Shown here: positions 33,166 to 44,695 of the stretch, piece by piece
Position numbering within the stretch: position 1 is the stretch's first letter
Layout: the number at the start of each line of letters is the position of its first letter
NCBI RefSeq assembly: GCF_035046485.1
Contig: NC_085138.1
Coordinates: 20,341,440 to 20,405,439, forward strand
DNA: 64,000 nt
Direction of reading: 5' to 3'
Source: Aedes albopictus
Taxonomy: Eukaryota; Arthropoda; Insecta; Diptera; Culicidae
Made by a program: the position numbers and the translations under genes
Notes under the pieces: generated by a model
Told to the model about the DNA's origin: nothing
The model's database searches: none
What the model saw: only the letters and a program-made list of their open reading frames with translations

Positions 33166-33439
33166 TGATTCAGAAGTCGATCGGATACAAATCAGTTTAG
33201 GTAATCCGCTCGAAGGCGCAACTAGCAGCACAGGGCTATAATCAAAAGTTTGGTGTTGTTTACGACAAGGTTTTTATGCCTATGATAGGGCACATTACGC
33301 TACGGACCCTGTTGGCAATTGCTGATGGTTGGTCCCTGCAAATCAGGCACATTGATGTCTAGTCCCCATGTGTGCATGGGGACCTCACGTAGACTACTTT
33401 CAAGAGTTGTCACACCAGGTCACAGGAGAAGTGTCACAG

Positions 33440-33735
33440 GAGAAAGGATCAATACAGGAATCTTGAAAAGAATCTCGAAAGGAACTCCGAGGGAAATCGG
33501 GAAAATCCCTTTAAAAATGCCAGAGAAATTTCCGAAAGAAATCCCTGAGAAATCGATGGATGAATTGCGGATAGATTCTCGGAAGAAATCCCGGGTGGAA
33601 TTGTTTGATGAGTTTTCAGCAGGGATCCCAGGAAGTATTCTGAATATAATACTGGAATATATTCCAGGATGATTCGTGCAACAGATCCCCTGAGGATACT
33701 GTGGAAGAATCATGATCTAATTTAGAAGAATTACC
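33440..33735. repeat. 12-nt degenerate repeat segment
   Basis: GGAATCTC/GGAAATCC-type units immediately after the truncation point of copia B. Confidence 0.6.
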
Positions 33736-33973
33736 GGGAGGAATTGCTGAATATGTTCAAAGATTCATTCCTGTGGAAGGCCTTGTATGTAGTAGACCAA
33801 ATTCATTTCATATTTTACCAACATAACGTTGGTATGTCTATCCAATCATCGAATAAATTCGACCTTCCCTCACATTTGGGCAGTGATATTCCTTGCACCA
33901 ATTTCAGCCGTTCACTTATCAATCGTAAAAAGCATATCATTTCAATAATACTGTTTCGCTACTAAAAACCACA

Positions 33974-35269
33974 CTAGAGATAGCCATATCGGACCGCGTC
34001 CCGAATGATTCCGCCCATTCGGCCGGCATACCTTAGCTGTGCTTCTGGTGACGCTGCGAAACCTTCCGCCAGGTCCCCTCCGTTCAGGTCGGGCATCTCG
34101 GCTGGATCCGTACACAGGATGGGAACGTCGAAAGCGGCCATGATGACGGCAAACTTGCCAAAGCTTTTCAGTTGCGTTTGAAGGGCAGTGAAGGGGAACA
34201 GTTCCTGCGGATCGCTTCCAACCTGTTCGAGAAAAGTTGTTAGCGAGCTGTGGTAGATTTCGAGCATTTCGTCGAAGTGCTTCTCCCGGAAGGTGTCGTC
34301 CGTGCAGCAGAACAGGAAATACAGGACATCCAGGGCGGGTGATACATAGCGCGCCAATTGCCAGTCAATGAGTGCTAGTTCGGTTGGTTTGCCATCCTGA
34401 AAGGGTGGACAGAGTTTCATTACAATTTAGTAGTTGTATTGGAACTTCACACTTACCTTGTATCCGTATAGGAGGTTGTTGATCCAGCAATCGCCATGGT
34501 TCAACACGGCGTACGGTTCGGCTCTGGATCCATCTAAGCACTCTTCCAGAGTTTGTATGTGATCCTCTCTCAAGGCTTCCATTCGCGTTCGTTCGACTTG
34601 TTGTTCGGGTCCCAACAAAGAAATTGCATTCTCCAAAGCGGCGTTGAACATTGCCACTAGCTGTTCGCTGTGTTTGACGGCTGGCAGCAACACATCGGAA
34701 AGTTTGAACTTCTCAAACAGATCCGGTTGCTGGTCTTTCAGCGCCAGAGACAGGCCATGTAATCGTCCCAAGTTGGTCATGACCAATCGAGCATGGTCCA
34801 AATCAACGGGTTCGACCTTCTTACCCATTCGGTAACCTTTATTGCTAAGATTCTCCATCAGTATCACCGATTCTTCGCTATCTGCGTCGAAAAGGGTCAA
34901 ATAGCACTTCGGGACATTGAAGAAACCTTCCGTTTCACGCACCTGTTTGTCGCGTTGAAACTCGAACATGGCCGGAAGCACCGTCGAATACAGGAAGATC
35001 TCCCTCTCGAACAGGGTCATCGAGTTGAACTCCTCACGGCGGGCTGCGCTCAACGGAGGAATCTTGCAGAACAGGTCCTCCTGTCGGTCGCCTTCGGTGA
35101 TCGTGACCCGGTGGATCTCGCCAACCAGTCCATCGCAGTTGGAACCGGCCTCGAAGCGAACGTGGAACTTATCCGGCGTGAACCCGAGATTGACGGCGGC
35201 CCGGATAGCCGACTGTCGGACAAATTCCGGCAGCTGGGCAGCTTGAGACTCTTTCGATGATTCGGTCAT
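33974..35269 (-). CDS. EcKL-4: ecdysteroid kinase-like protein, two exons (411 aa)
   Basis: EcKinase-family kinase with the minimal domain layout. Exon 1 is 35269-34457 (271 codons), intron 34456-34397 (60 bp, GTAAGT...CAG), exon 2 is 34396-33974 (140 codons plus TAG), phase 0. Only about 12 residues precede the kinase domain, so it lacks the acidic extension of genes 2, 3 and 5. Landmarks: Lys69 (FCKIPP), Glu90 (FEREI), HGD 258-260 with N264/N265, Asp282 (LIDWQ), terminal RYGYL. The ATG is the first one about 60 nt after an initiator-like TCAGT. Sequence is closest to EcKL-5 at the C-terminus (shared FAASPEAQ). Cytosolic small-molecule phosphorylation is expected; the substrate is not known. 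Confidence 0.92.
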
Positions 35270-35327
35270 TTTTGTTTTTTTTTTCGCTCAGGGTGCCGGT
35301 TGCGAGGTGATTCGATGTTGTGAAACA

Positions 35328-35412
35328 ACTGACGGTGGCTTAGTTGATGGCGCTGTAACGAGAAAATGCACACCGGGAGGTCTTATCTAATCTGGGCTAG
35401 TTTTATCAATCG
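35328..35412 (-). promoter_or_regulatory. EcKL-4 promoter: GATA pair and initiator-like TCAGT
   Basis: Reading minus: TTGATAAAA (about 35410-35402), then AGATAAGA (35388-35381), then 50-55 bp later GTCAGTTG with TCAGT at 35332-35328; the ATG is about 60 nt on. Same order as EcKL-2 and -3 although the surrounding sequence is unrelated. Confidence 0.55.
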
Positions 35413-35419
35413 AACGATT

Positions 35420-37600
35420 TTACGGGCTGTGTTGTGCAATGGGGAGTTGTAGAGAGTCATTGGCCGGGGGTAGTGCCACCTATGAGAAAAGTGAAAACTT
35501 CAAGTTCATAGATTTTAGACCTTTACGATGTCGATAGTAATGTAGCTTACAACATGCTCTGCAACACTATACCGAAAAATGCTTAGCCACGCCCATCTGG
35601 CCACCAAGCCACGAATTTTAATGTATACAAAGAAATAATTATTCATTTATTTCGTGATGGAAACGTCACTAATTGACGGCAGCTCTTAATTATTATAGAG
35701 ATTTCAAAGCTAATTTTTCAGTTAAGGCTAAATAGTTTGAAATGAAATTAACGATACACAGTTTTGTTATGAAACAGTCGAGGACAAAACTGAGAAACAC
35801 AAAAATATGAACATTTATTGACAGAATAAATAGGAAGTGATTTGGAATGAGCTCACCAACTTTTTTGATAACTGCTTATTTACTGCACTATTACTATCGA
35901 ATGCCGAAATGAAAGTGATTTGTTTCTTATGTCGCGTGCAATATTATAATTTATCATTAATGAAGAACTCTGTACTCAAGATCTGTTTGAATCGACTTCG
36001 TTACAGTGAGCTTTCCACGTTATGAGCCTATCCCGCAGTTCGGAATTTGTGTATACAATAAACAATACCCATCGTTTTTTTTTCAAGCTATGTTCTGTTT
36101 AGCTGCATGCATACTGACCAACTGAACTACCCAAACTAACTGTTAGGAAATTTAACAAACTGTTATACCTAGTTATTCACTCGCTACGTGATCGCCTCCA
36201 ACTTAATTGCTTACTGACTGACTTTTAACGGGTTGACCGCGAATAGTACATGATACTTTTCGTATCAACCATAATCAAATCTTCTTACTTGTATCGGTGC
36301 GTATAGATTAATCCGGTTCACATGATAACATGGGTAAATAGTTGACCAGCTTCAACCTGTTCAAGTGCATTACATTTGTGACCTACCGGGAAATAGGTTA
36401 TGTCAAGATGCTTAGGCAAATACATCATCTTACTTTCTTCAGTGAGTAACGAGCTTTGAGATAAGGATGGTTCAATGCGCTTCGAGTGCATAATAGAGCA
36501 TTAAGGACAGACTTGTATCCCAAAATGGCTGCAACAATGGCCGACTTTGGCACCTACTTATGCTTTCGAGCGCACAAATCTCTTCGTAAACAAAACTAGC
36601 GCAACGAGCGCAACTGATCTTCTTATTTCAAGCTTATTATAAGTGAGAAAGAATAGAATAATGAAAAGCACTGTGGTTTGAAGCTTACTTCTTAAGATTT
36701 GTGCGTCTGAAGTTCTGATGATTGTTGAATCGGGATTTCAAGACGTTTGTTCTTATTAACATGTCATAAAATCAGTCAAAGCGACTTTCACTCTGTTTTA
36801 TTATTATCTAATAATTATGTGTACACGAAAATGGTAGAAATCCGAGATTATTAAGTTAAGTTAAGGTGCCGCGCTAACGTTGTTACGTTTGTAAAGTAGT
36901 TGTGACGTATGTAATTTAGTTTTAGGAATTTTCCATGAATTGGAGAATGCAATTCATGGAAAATTCTTCGATTGTTGTATGGAGTGTGTTACGTTTGTAA
37001 ATTGTTGTGAACATTTAGTCAGTTTAGTTTGTATTTTATACCAAGGTTAGTACATCTGTCCCTGAATTTTAATGTGCATTTGTAGTGCTCCAAACATTTT
37101 AGGAGTGATACAGTACAAAACACACAAGCCGTCCCCTAACACGGACATCAAATTGTAGACGGTCTTGTGTTGTTGCTCGAATCTAGATGCACCTTAGGAT
37201 TAGAAATTCCTAGACCAAAACAAGCTATGAATGCAGCAACAGATGCTGCGAACTAAAAGGCGAACTGCCAAACAAAATACATTTCTAGGATGACTGATGG
37301 ACCAAGAACAATAATGAAACCTTGTCATCCGTTCGGAGTTCGTTATCCATATGGATGACTGGGCACAAATTAATGTTATGTGTTGCATGTTTGTGTTTTG
37401 TGCATTTGTAATGTTCCATTTTGTTTTCGTATCTAAGTTCCCAAACGAGAGGCCCGATACGGAAAATAAAATGTGCATTTATGAGGTTCCAATGTACTAT
37501 TTGTTACAACGTGTTTCGTTTTCTCCACGCATTCGTCGGTGACGGTGAGATTGGATTTGTTCCCAAAATCACACTTTATCTTTCAGCCGTAAAGGCACGG
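35420..37600. other. long intergenic region without recognised genes
   Basis: About 2.2 kb of AT-rich DNA. A small palindrome (TTTTCCATGAATT...AATTCATGGAAAA) is at about 36930-36965. Short frames around 37200-37600 have no recognisable similarity. No TIRs or repeats were identified with confidence. Confidence 0.4.
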
Positions 37601-38031
37601 TAAAGACTGGGCGTGTTACGCAATTCAGATCCCATTGTGATCCACTAGCCTCTGAGCAGCAACTCCTATCCGTACCTCCGCGTGGTACCGGTTGGAAACT
37701 ATGAGCAACCTTAGGGAAGATCGAGTAACCAACCCCGGTGGGAACCTTGGTCGTAGGCTGACAGAGAAGGCGGGTTTGCTTCTGCAAACCTGAGCGGCTC
37801 ACAACAGCGTCTGATTTCCATGTTAGGGGTAGCTGATCAACGTCCGAGGGCCAGGGATGGACTCTAAGCTCAACCGTGCACCATGGTCCTTCGGAAAGTA
37901 GGGGATTGGTGTCAGGCCCTACGAGCCAGCCGTATAAAAACCATTGTAACGGAAAATCAGCAACAGAATAATATGTACAAGTGTAGAATTAGCTTAGTGT
38001 TACAATACACATTAATAAAATTAATTCCTTT

Positions 38032-38189
38032 TTGCACGGGTCTGGTTTTTGCTACAACTCAGTCAATATTGTTCTGATTCTCATGAAATTTTGTACACTG
38101 ATTGTACTAATCGTGCCTACATGTGTACAAAATTTCATTTGAATCGGTTGAAGATTTACTGAGGTTTAGCAAAAACCAGACCCGTGCAA
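38032..38189. mobile_element. 158-bp hairpin MITE in the LINE leader
   Basis: Ends TTGCACGGGTCTGGTTTTTG and CAAAAACCAGACCCGTGCAA are perfect complements; the arms continue with a CTACAACTCAGT / ACTGAGGTTTAG mirror. Flanked by T-rich and A-rich runs; the exact target duplication is unclear. Confidence 0.8.
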
Positions 38190-38249
38190 AAAAAAAAGAA
38201 TCGGGTGTAATACGAATCGAAACCAACGGCAACGACCCCTGCGAACAAA

Positions 38250-39365
38250 AAGGACTTGCGATTGGAAACTCGGTACGTGGAACTGCCGATCTCTCAACTT
38301 CATTGGGAGCACCCGTATACTCACCGATCTACTGAGGGACCGCGAGTTCGGCATCGTAGCGCTGCAGGAGGTGTGTTGGACAGGATCCACGGTGCGAACG
38401 TTTAGATGTAATCATACCATCTATCAGAGCTGCGGCAACACACGCGAGCTGGAAACAGCGTGATGAGCGATAAGCAGGAGCGCGTCATCGGTTGGTGGCC
38501 GATCGACGCAAGAATGTGCAGGTTGAGGATCAAGGGCCGATTCTTCAACTTCAGCATAATAAACGTTCACAGCCCACAGTCCGGAAGTACTGATGATGAC
38601 AACGACGCATTTTGCGCGAAGCTCGAACGCGTGTACGACCGCTACCCAAGCCACGACGTCAAGATCACCATAGATGACTTAAACGCTCAGGTAGGTCAGG
38701 AGGAAGATTTCAGACCAATAATTGGAAAATTCAGCGTCCGCCAGCTGACGAACGGCCTACGACTCATTGATTTCGCCTCCAAGAACATGGCCATACGTAG
38801 CACCTTTTTCCAACACAGCCTCCCTTATCGTTACACCTGGAGATCACCACAGCAGACGGAATCTCAAATCGACCACGTTCTGATTGACGGACGGCACTTC
38901 TCCGACATTATCGACGTCAGGACCTATCGTGGCGCCAACATCGACTCCGACCACTATCTGGTGATGGTCAAACTGCGCCCAAAACTCTCCGTCATCAACA
39001 ATGTACGGTACCGGCGACCGCCACGGTACAACCTAGAGCGACTGAAGCAACCGGATGTCGCCTCAGCATACGGGCAGAATCTCGAGGCCGCGTTGCCAGA
39101 CGAGAGCGAGCTCGATGAGGCCCCTCTAGAGAACTGCTGGAGTACAGTGAAAGCAGCCTTCAACGACGCAACCGAGAGCACCATCGGGTACGTGGAACGG
39201 AATCGACGGAACGAATGGTTCGACGAAGAGTGCAGAACGGTTTTGGAGGAGAAGAACGCAGCGAGGGCGGTAATGCTGCAGCAAGGGACCCGACAGAACG
39301 TGGAACGTTATAAACAGAAACGGAAACAGCTACTCGCCTCTTTCGGGAGAAAAAGCGCCGCCTAG
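38250..39365 (+). pseudogene. LINE ORF2 endonuclease domain (APE type), broken
   Basis: The frame upstream of 38460 carries LGTWNCRSLN and IVALQEVCW, the start of an APE-type endonuclease, and ends at a stop just before 38460. The frame 38460-39365 (301 codons) continues with INVHSPQSG, the IDDLNAQVG segment (family form GDLNAQ), and the SQIDHVLI and SDHYLV motifs, which hold the catalytic Asp and His. The linker before the reverse transcriptase follows. The interior stop and the change at G-D-L-N make it inactive. Confidence 0.82.
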
Positions 39366-39370
39366 AAGAA

Positions 39371-40710
39371 GTGGAGTGCGAAGAAATGGAACTGCCGTGC
39401 CGTTCCCAAGAAACACGGAAGTTCTATCAGAAGCTCAACGCATCCCGCAACGGCTTCGTGCCGCGAGCCGAAGTATGCAGGGATAAGGACGGAGGCCTGT
39501 TGACGAACGAACGTGAGGTGATCGAAAGGTGGAAGCAGCACTTCGATCAGCACCTGAATGGCGTAGAGAACGTAGGCACGGGAGACCAAGGCAACGGAGG
39601 AAACGACGACGCCAGTGCAGCGGAGGACGGGAAATGAATTAACTCCCACGCTGAGGGAAGTTAAGGATGCCATTCATCATCTCAAAACCAACCAAGCAGC
39701 TGGTATGGATGGTATCACAGCTCAACTCATCAAGATGGGCCCAGAAAAGTTGGCCACCTGTCTGCACCGGTTGGTAGTCAGGATCTGGGAAACCGAACAG
39801 CTACCGGAGGAGTGGAAGGAAGGGGTAATTTTCCCCAATCACAAGAAAGGCGACTATTTTGAATGCTGCCTACAAAGTGCTATCCCGGATCATCTTCCGT
39901 CGTCTGTCACCTAAAATGGATGAGTTCGTGGGAAGTTATCAAGCCGGCTGCATCGACGGCCGGTCGACAACGGACCAGATCTTCACCGAACGGCAAATCC
40001 TCCAGGCCTCAACGCATCACCTGTTCATCGACTGCAAAGCGGCATACGACAGTATCGACCGCGCAGAGTTATGGAGAATCATGGACGAAAACGGCTTTCC
40101 TGGGAAGCTGACTAGGCTGATTAAAGCAACGATGGACGGTGTGCAAAACTGCGTAAGGGTTTCGGGTGAACTATCCAGTTTATTCGAATCTCGCCGGGGC
40201 TTGCGACAAGGTAACGGACTCTCATGCCTACTCTTCAACATCGCTCTGAAAGGTGTGATGGGACGAGCCGGACTCAACAGCCGGGGAACGATTTTCACAA
40301 AATTCGCTCAATTTGTGTGCTTTGCGGACGACATGGACATTATTGCCAGAACATTTGGAACGGGAGCAGAGCTGTACACCCGCCTGAAACGCGGAGCAGC
40401 AAAGGTCGGACTGGTGGTGAATGCCTGAAAAACAAAGTACTTGCTGTTGCTGGTAGGCGGAACCGAACACGACCGGATCCGTCTGGGTAGTAATGTTACG
40501 ATAGACGGGGATACCTTCGAGGTGGTGGAGGAATTCGTCTACCTCGGATTCGTGACTAACGGCTGACAACAATGTGAGTCGTGAAATGCGGAGGCGCATC
40601 ATCAGCGGAAGTCGGGCCTACTACGGGTTCCAGAAGAAGCTACGGGCTGAAAAGATTCACTTACGCAGTAAATGCACCATACAAAACGCTAATAAGATCA
40701 GCGGTCTTCT
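39371..40710 (+). pseudogene. LINE ORF2 reverse transcriptase, several frameshifts
   Basis: Three successive frames (39371-39637, 39615-39914, 39859-40428) together cover the reverse transcriptase: DAIHHLKTNQAAGMDGI, QLPEEWKEGVIFP, FIDCKAAYDSIDR, RGLRQGNGLSCLLFN and the catalytic FADD box (about 40322). A further segment to 40710 in another frame has the post-RT EEFVYLGF motif. Frame changes and stops show it is dead. Confidence 0.85.
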
Positions 40711-40814
40711 ACGCACACGAGAAATAGATAGGGCCCCCATCAACACAACATAGAAATCAGGACAGACCATGTATTTTCTCGAAAATGAGTAAAACTCAGC
40801 GGATTTCGACAGTG

Positions 40815-41057
40815 ATTTTTCATAAGGGCCCAATTGACATTCACGAATTCTCTTCATCGATCCTCTCTTTGTGTTATTATAGAATGTATATTGAGTTTTC
40901 CAAAACTTTTTTGGTCGAAATCCGTAGGGGACGGCTACATCTTCGCGTAGGAAAAAGAAGAATAATGATTTTGTTTGTTTTGACCACGGTATTGGCAAAA
41001 GAGAGAATCGATGAAGAGAAATCGATCAAGTCAAATAGGCCCAAATGAAAAATCATT
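40815..41057. mobile_element. MITE, GGGCCCA-type ends
   Basis: TGATTTTTCATAAGGGCCCA on the left mirrors TGGGCC(C)AAATGAAAAATCA on the right, and an inner GAATTCTCTTCATCGAT block is mirrored by ATCGATGAAGAGAAATCGAT. Shares the inner block with 32267-32485. Ends approximate. Confidence 0.65.
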
Positions 41058-41339
41058 GGCGGTTCATTAAGAAACTAGCTGCCCCGGCAAACGCGTGCTG
41101 TTAAGACCCCACATACCTTAAACATGATGAAAATTTATGTTTCTCCATAGCTGTTAGAGCTACTTTTATATCCTTCAAATAAAGAATAATAAAGATGTTA
41201 ATAAGTCCAAGGTTTATGCAGTCTCTCACCAAAAAAAGAAAAAAATCCCTTAACAACTCAATTGCAAGCACACGTTTCCTTGATTCGCGGTAATGTTTCT
41301 CCCTCATATCAAATTATCTTTTCTATAGTATTGAGCGTT

Positions 41340-42565
41340 TTTAAAAGATATAGATCAGCAACAGTTGCATTAATATGTTTTTTGGTCAAGTTTTGCACCG
41401 AAACATGAAAATTAGACTGAATTGGGGCAAAATAGGTCACATTCCGTGTTTTTACATGGTGGAGATCAACTTTATCTCATTTCTTAAAAATATTTGAATC
41501 GTGATTGACATAATTTGCATGGAAACTTCAAAAACAGGTTTTCAACCTATCAAAACTATTTTTTCGAGTTTTAGGGAATATTGGGTAAAATGGGACATTA
41601 TTGTGATATGGGAAGCATGAAAATGTTCCATATTCGTTGCGGATAATCTTTGCTAGAATAATAATGGATGTAGATCATCAACGGAGACCTTCATTCATAT
41701 GCTTTCTGGTCAAATTTGGCAACGAAACATGAAAATTAGAATGAATTGGGGCAAAATAGGTCACATCCCTTGCTCATCCATGGTAAAAATAAACTCTATC
41801 TAGTTTTATTTAAGAGTATTTGCATCATAATTGCATGTTATTGCATGAAAACTTCGAAAACAGCTTGAAAATATATGAAAAAACTAATTTTTCATAGTTT
41901 TGAAGGAATATGGGGCAAAATGGAACATTATCGTGATATAAGCAACTGGAAAATGCTTCACCCTCGTGGTGGATAATCTTTGCTAAAATATTGAACGTTT
42001 TTCATGGATGTAGATCATAAGCGGAGATCTTCATACGCTTTCTGGACATATTTGGCACCGAAACATCAAAATTAGAGTGAATTGGGGCAAAATAGGTCAC
42101 ATCTCGTGCTCTTCCATGGTGAAAAACAACTCTATCTAGTTTTTTAAAGAATATTTGCATCATGATTGCTATGATTTGCATGGAAGCTTCGAATACATCA
42201 TGAGAACTTAAAAAACTCATTTTAATAGATTTTAAGAAATATGGGGCAAAATGGGACATTATAGTGATATGGGCAACATGAAAATGTTCCACCCTCATTG
42301 TGGATCATCTTCGCTGAAATATTGAACTTTTTTTAGAGATACAGATCGATAGCGGAGATCTTCATATGCTTTTTGGTAAAATTTAGCACCGAAACATGAA
42401 AATAAGGGAGAATTGAGGCAAAGTAAGCCACAACTCGTGCTCTGCCATGGTGGAAATCAACTCTATCCAGTTGTTTAAGAATATTTGCATCATGATTGCT
42501 ATGATTTGAATGGAAACATCGAAAACTGCTTGAAAATCCATGGATAAAACTAGTTTTTTCATAAT
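41340..42565. repeat. about 330-bp tandem repeat array
   Basis: Four units are marked by GAAACATGAAAATTAGA at 41400, 41724, 42060 (one change) and 42391 (more changes): spacings 324, 336 and 331 bp. Each unit contains GGGGCAAAATAGGTCAC and TGGGACATTATNGTGATATG. The fourth unit is split by the TIR element at 42568-44027, and the array resumes at about 44030-44230. Confidence 0.8.
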
Positions 42566-42567
42566 TA

Positions 42568-44027
42568 ACACTCCTGCGTCGATGCTATTTTTCACTTACA
42601 CGAACGTCTACTACTGCATAAAATGTATGGGAATTCGAGATAAGTTTGAAGTTATAACAAAATTGTATATTTTTCCTGAAAAAATCGTAAATTTCTGAAT
42701 TTTTTGTAGTTCTTTGGCCAAATTTATATCAATAATGTTCTGCAAACTTGTTTTGGATAAATACACAAATATTTTAAAATCATAAAATGTATGGGAATTC
42801 GAGATTAGTTTGAAATAATAACAAAATTGTATTTTTTTCCTGAAAAATTCGTAGTTTTCTGAATTTTTGTAGTTCTTCTGCTAGATTTACATCAATAGTG
42901 TTCTGCAAACTTGTTTTGGATAAATATGCAAACATTTTAAAATCATAAAATGTATGGAAATTCGATATTAGTTTGAAATAATAACAAAATTGTATTTTTT
43001 TCCTGAAAAATTCGTAGTTTTCTGAATTTTTGTAGTTCTTCTGCCAGATTTACATCAATAATGTTCGGCAAACTTGTTCTGGATAAATACGCAAATATTT
43101 TAAAATCATAAAATGTATGGGAATTTAAGATTAGTTTGAAGTTATAACAAAATTGTATATTTTTCCTGAAAAAATCGTAAATTTCTGAATTTTTGTAGTT
43201 CTTTTGCCAGATTTGCATCAATAATGTTCTGCAAACTTGTTCTGGATAAATACGCAAATATTTTAAAATCATAAAATGTATGGGAATTCAAGGTTAGTTT
43301 GAAGTTATAACAAAATTGTATATTTTTCCTGAAAAAAATCGTAGATTTCTGAATTTTTTGTAGTTTTTTGGCCAAATTTGTATCAATAATGTTCTGCAAA
43401 CTTGTTCTGAATTAATACGCAAATATTTTAAAATCATAAAATGTATGGGAATTCGAGATTAGTTTGAAGTTATAACGAAATTGTATATTTTTCCTGAAAA
43501 ATTCGTAGTTTTCTGATTTTTTTGTAGTTCTTTGAAGAGAAAAATATCAACAATGTTCTGAGAATTTCTTCCTTAAGTATATGAGCACATTTTAAAATAA
43601 AAAAATACATTGGTCATCGCGACAAATTTAAAGTTACAAAAGATAATATGGTTTTCTCTGTATTATACGTAGTTTTGTGAATATATTGCAGTGCTTTGAG
43701 TGATAAATAATCACTATAATCACATTGATAGCTTTATTACACTAGTGTGGGCTATTCACCATCAAAAAATCATGTGGTCATCGCGATAAATTTAAAGTTC
43801 TGCTCGAAAATAAAAATCTTACGAAATTTATAACGACTTGCTCCGGGTTTTTTAGTACTAGAAATTAGAATTTTGATCAGAGAAAATTTTCAAAACATGT
43901 ATACTCATCCAGAGATCCTAAAAAATTCATTGCTAAAAAAATTTTTGGAATCGGACTTGTAACGGCCGAGATATAGAAGGTTGAAATTAGCGTTCCAACT
44001 TTTTTTGAGGCATCGGCGTTTGAGTGT
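42568..44027. mobile_element. TIR element carrying a satellite array, TA target site, 1.46 kb
   Basis: Ends ACACTCCTGCGTCGATGC and GGCATCGGCGTTTGAGTGT are imperfect complements flanked by TA (42566-42567, 44028-44029). The outside sequence matches the 330-bp unit across the insertion. Most of the interior is a 163-bp tandem repeat. No transposase frame. Confidence 0.75.
42619..43900. repeat. 163-bp tandem satellite
   Basis: ATAAAATGTATGG(G/A) recurs at 42619, 42782, 42945, 43108, 43271 and 43436, i.e. steps of 163, 163, 163, 163 and 165. Two more diverged units follow (about 43598 and 43763). The minus-strand frames with repeated ILNSHTFYDFKIFAYL peptides are artefacts of this array. Confidence 0.88.
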
Positions 44028-44029
44028 TA

Positions 44030-44230
44030 ATAAGTAGTGTGAGGCAAAATGGGGCGCTATAGTGATCTGGTCAGCACGGAAATGTTCCACTTCAATTAAG
44101 AACAACCTGTACTATAGTATTTAACGTTTTCCCGGGTTATATGTCGGCGGCAGAGGTTTATCTTTGCTACTTTGTTATGTTTTGCATTAAAATAGTGCAA
44201 AAAAGGGCAAAATGGGGCGAAATGGGACCT
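44030..44230. repeat. remainder of the 330-bp array
   Basis: GAGGCAAAATGGGGCGCTATAG and the AAAATGTTCCAC-like segment continue the interrupted fourth unit; GGGCAAAATGGGGCGAAATGGG near 44207 is a further diverged copy. Confidence 0.6.
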
Positions 44231-44379
44231 TTCCCGTGGTCTGCACAAAACGAGACCACCACCATTCGATTCCTTGTCATTTTTTACATAGAAATAGGTA
44301 TTTGATGCTTTTACAAATCAGCGGCTTCTAAAAGTTGCGATTTTGGGTCCATTTTTTCCCACTGTGCGTCGTACTGCCT

Positions 44380-44690
44380 ACTGTGTTTTTTGACACACAG
44401 CTCCGTAGGGACGTCCCCCGCAAAGTCATCTGTATGAGAGCCCCCGTTCCACGAGCTCGCTGCACTTTACGGCAAATCCAGCATCTAGGTGACTGCCAAA
44501 GCCGAAAGGATACGGTGGACAGGGTATGTTGCAAGAATGCCGGATAACAACTCTGCAAAGCTGTTGTTTGCTACTGATCCGGTTGTGGAGCGCAGAGAGC
44601 ACGATGGGCGGACCATGTGGAGCGTGATCTGGCGAGCATTGGGCGCGACCGAGGATGGAGAGCGGCAGCCACAAACCAAGTATTGTGGCG
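44380..44690 (+). pseudogene. LINE ORF2 C-terminal fragment
   Basis: The frame 44489-44710 encodes AKAERIRWTGYVARMPDNN followed by VVERREHDGRTMW, resembling the conserved end of the LINE protein (R-x-R-W-x-G-H-V-x-R-M-P-D). Probably the tail of the element at 37600-40710. Cut off at 44693 by the TIR element. Confidence 0.65.
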
Positions 44691-44695
44691 TACTA

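Larger units (their letters stand above)
30780..33415 (+). pseudogene. copia B: degraded Ty1/copia gag-pol
   Basis: In order, and in shifting frames: a gag-like segment (ML-DLFERLS, then a TALES-type stretch, 30800-31040); a zinc-knuckle remnant (KKGHKQKGC type) near 31100; protease LATDSGATSH at about 31275-31305; integrase end GVAERKNRLLVEMVRV at about 32090-32140; then VGYSQQ and a LATNKFIVPREARFI region near 32570-32660; reverse transcriptase start (QKFGVVYDKVF, LRTLLAIA, HIDV) at 33240-33360. Many stops and frameshifts; no LTR found; the 3' half of pol is missing where a 12-nt array begins. Three insertions lie inside (31314-31365, 32267-32485, about 32940-33165). Dead element. Confidence 0.8.
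37600..44695 (+). mobile_element. non-LTR retrotransposon (RTE-like, clade uncertain), broken and interrupted
   Basis: A probable 5' leader (37600-38030 and 38190-38250), an endonuclease region (38250-39365), a reverse transcriptase region (39371-40710) and a C-terminal piece (44380-44690) lie in the right order on plus, so they probably come from one insertion. It is interrupted by a hairpin MITE in the leader (38032-38189), a MITE (40815-41057), a 330-bp tandem array (41340-44230) and, in that array, a TIR element (42568-44027). About 70 codons between reverse transcriptase and C-terminus are not seen. Confidence 0.65.

Noticed and set aside
42943..43399. Minus-strand frames with a repeated peptide
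   Set aside because: They are translations of the 163-bp satellite.
42568..44027. CRISPR-like array because of regular repeats
   Set aside because: Units are contiguous 163-bp repeats without unique spacers, in a eukaryotic transposon context.
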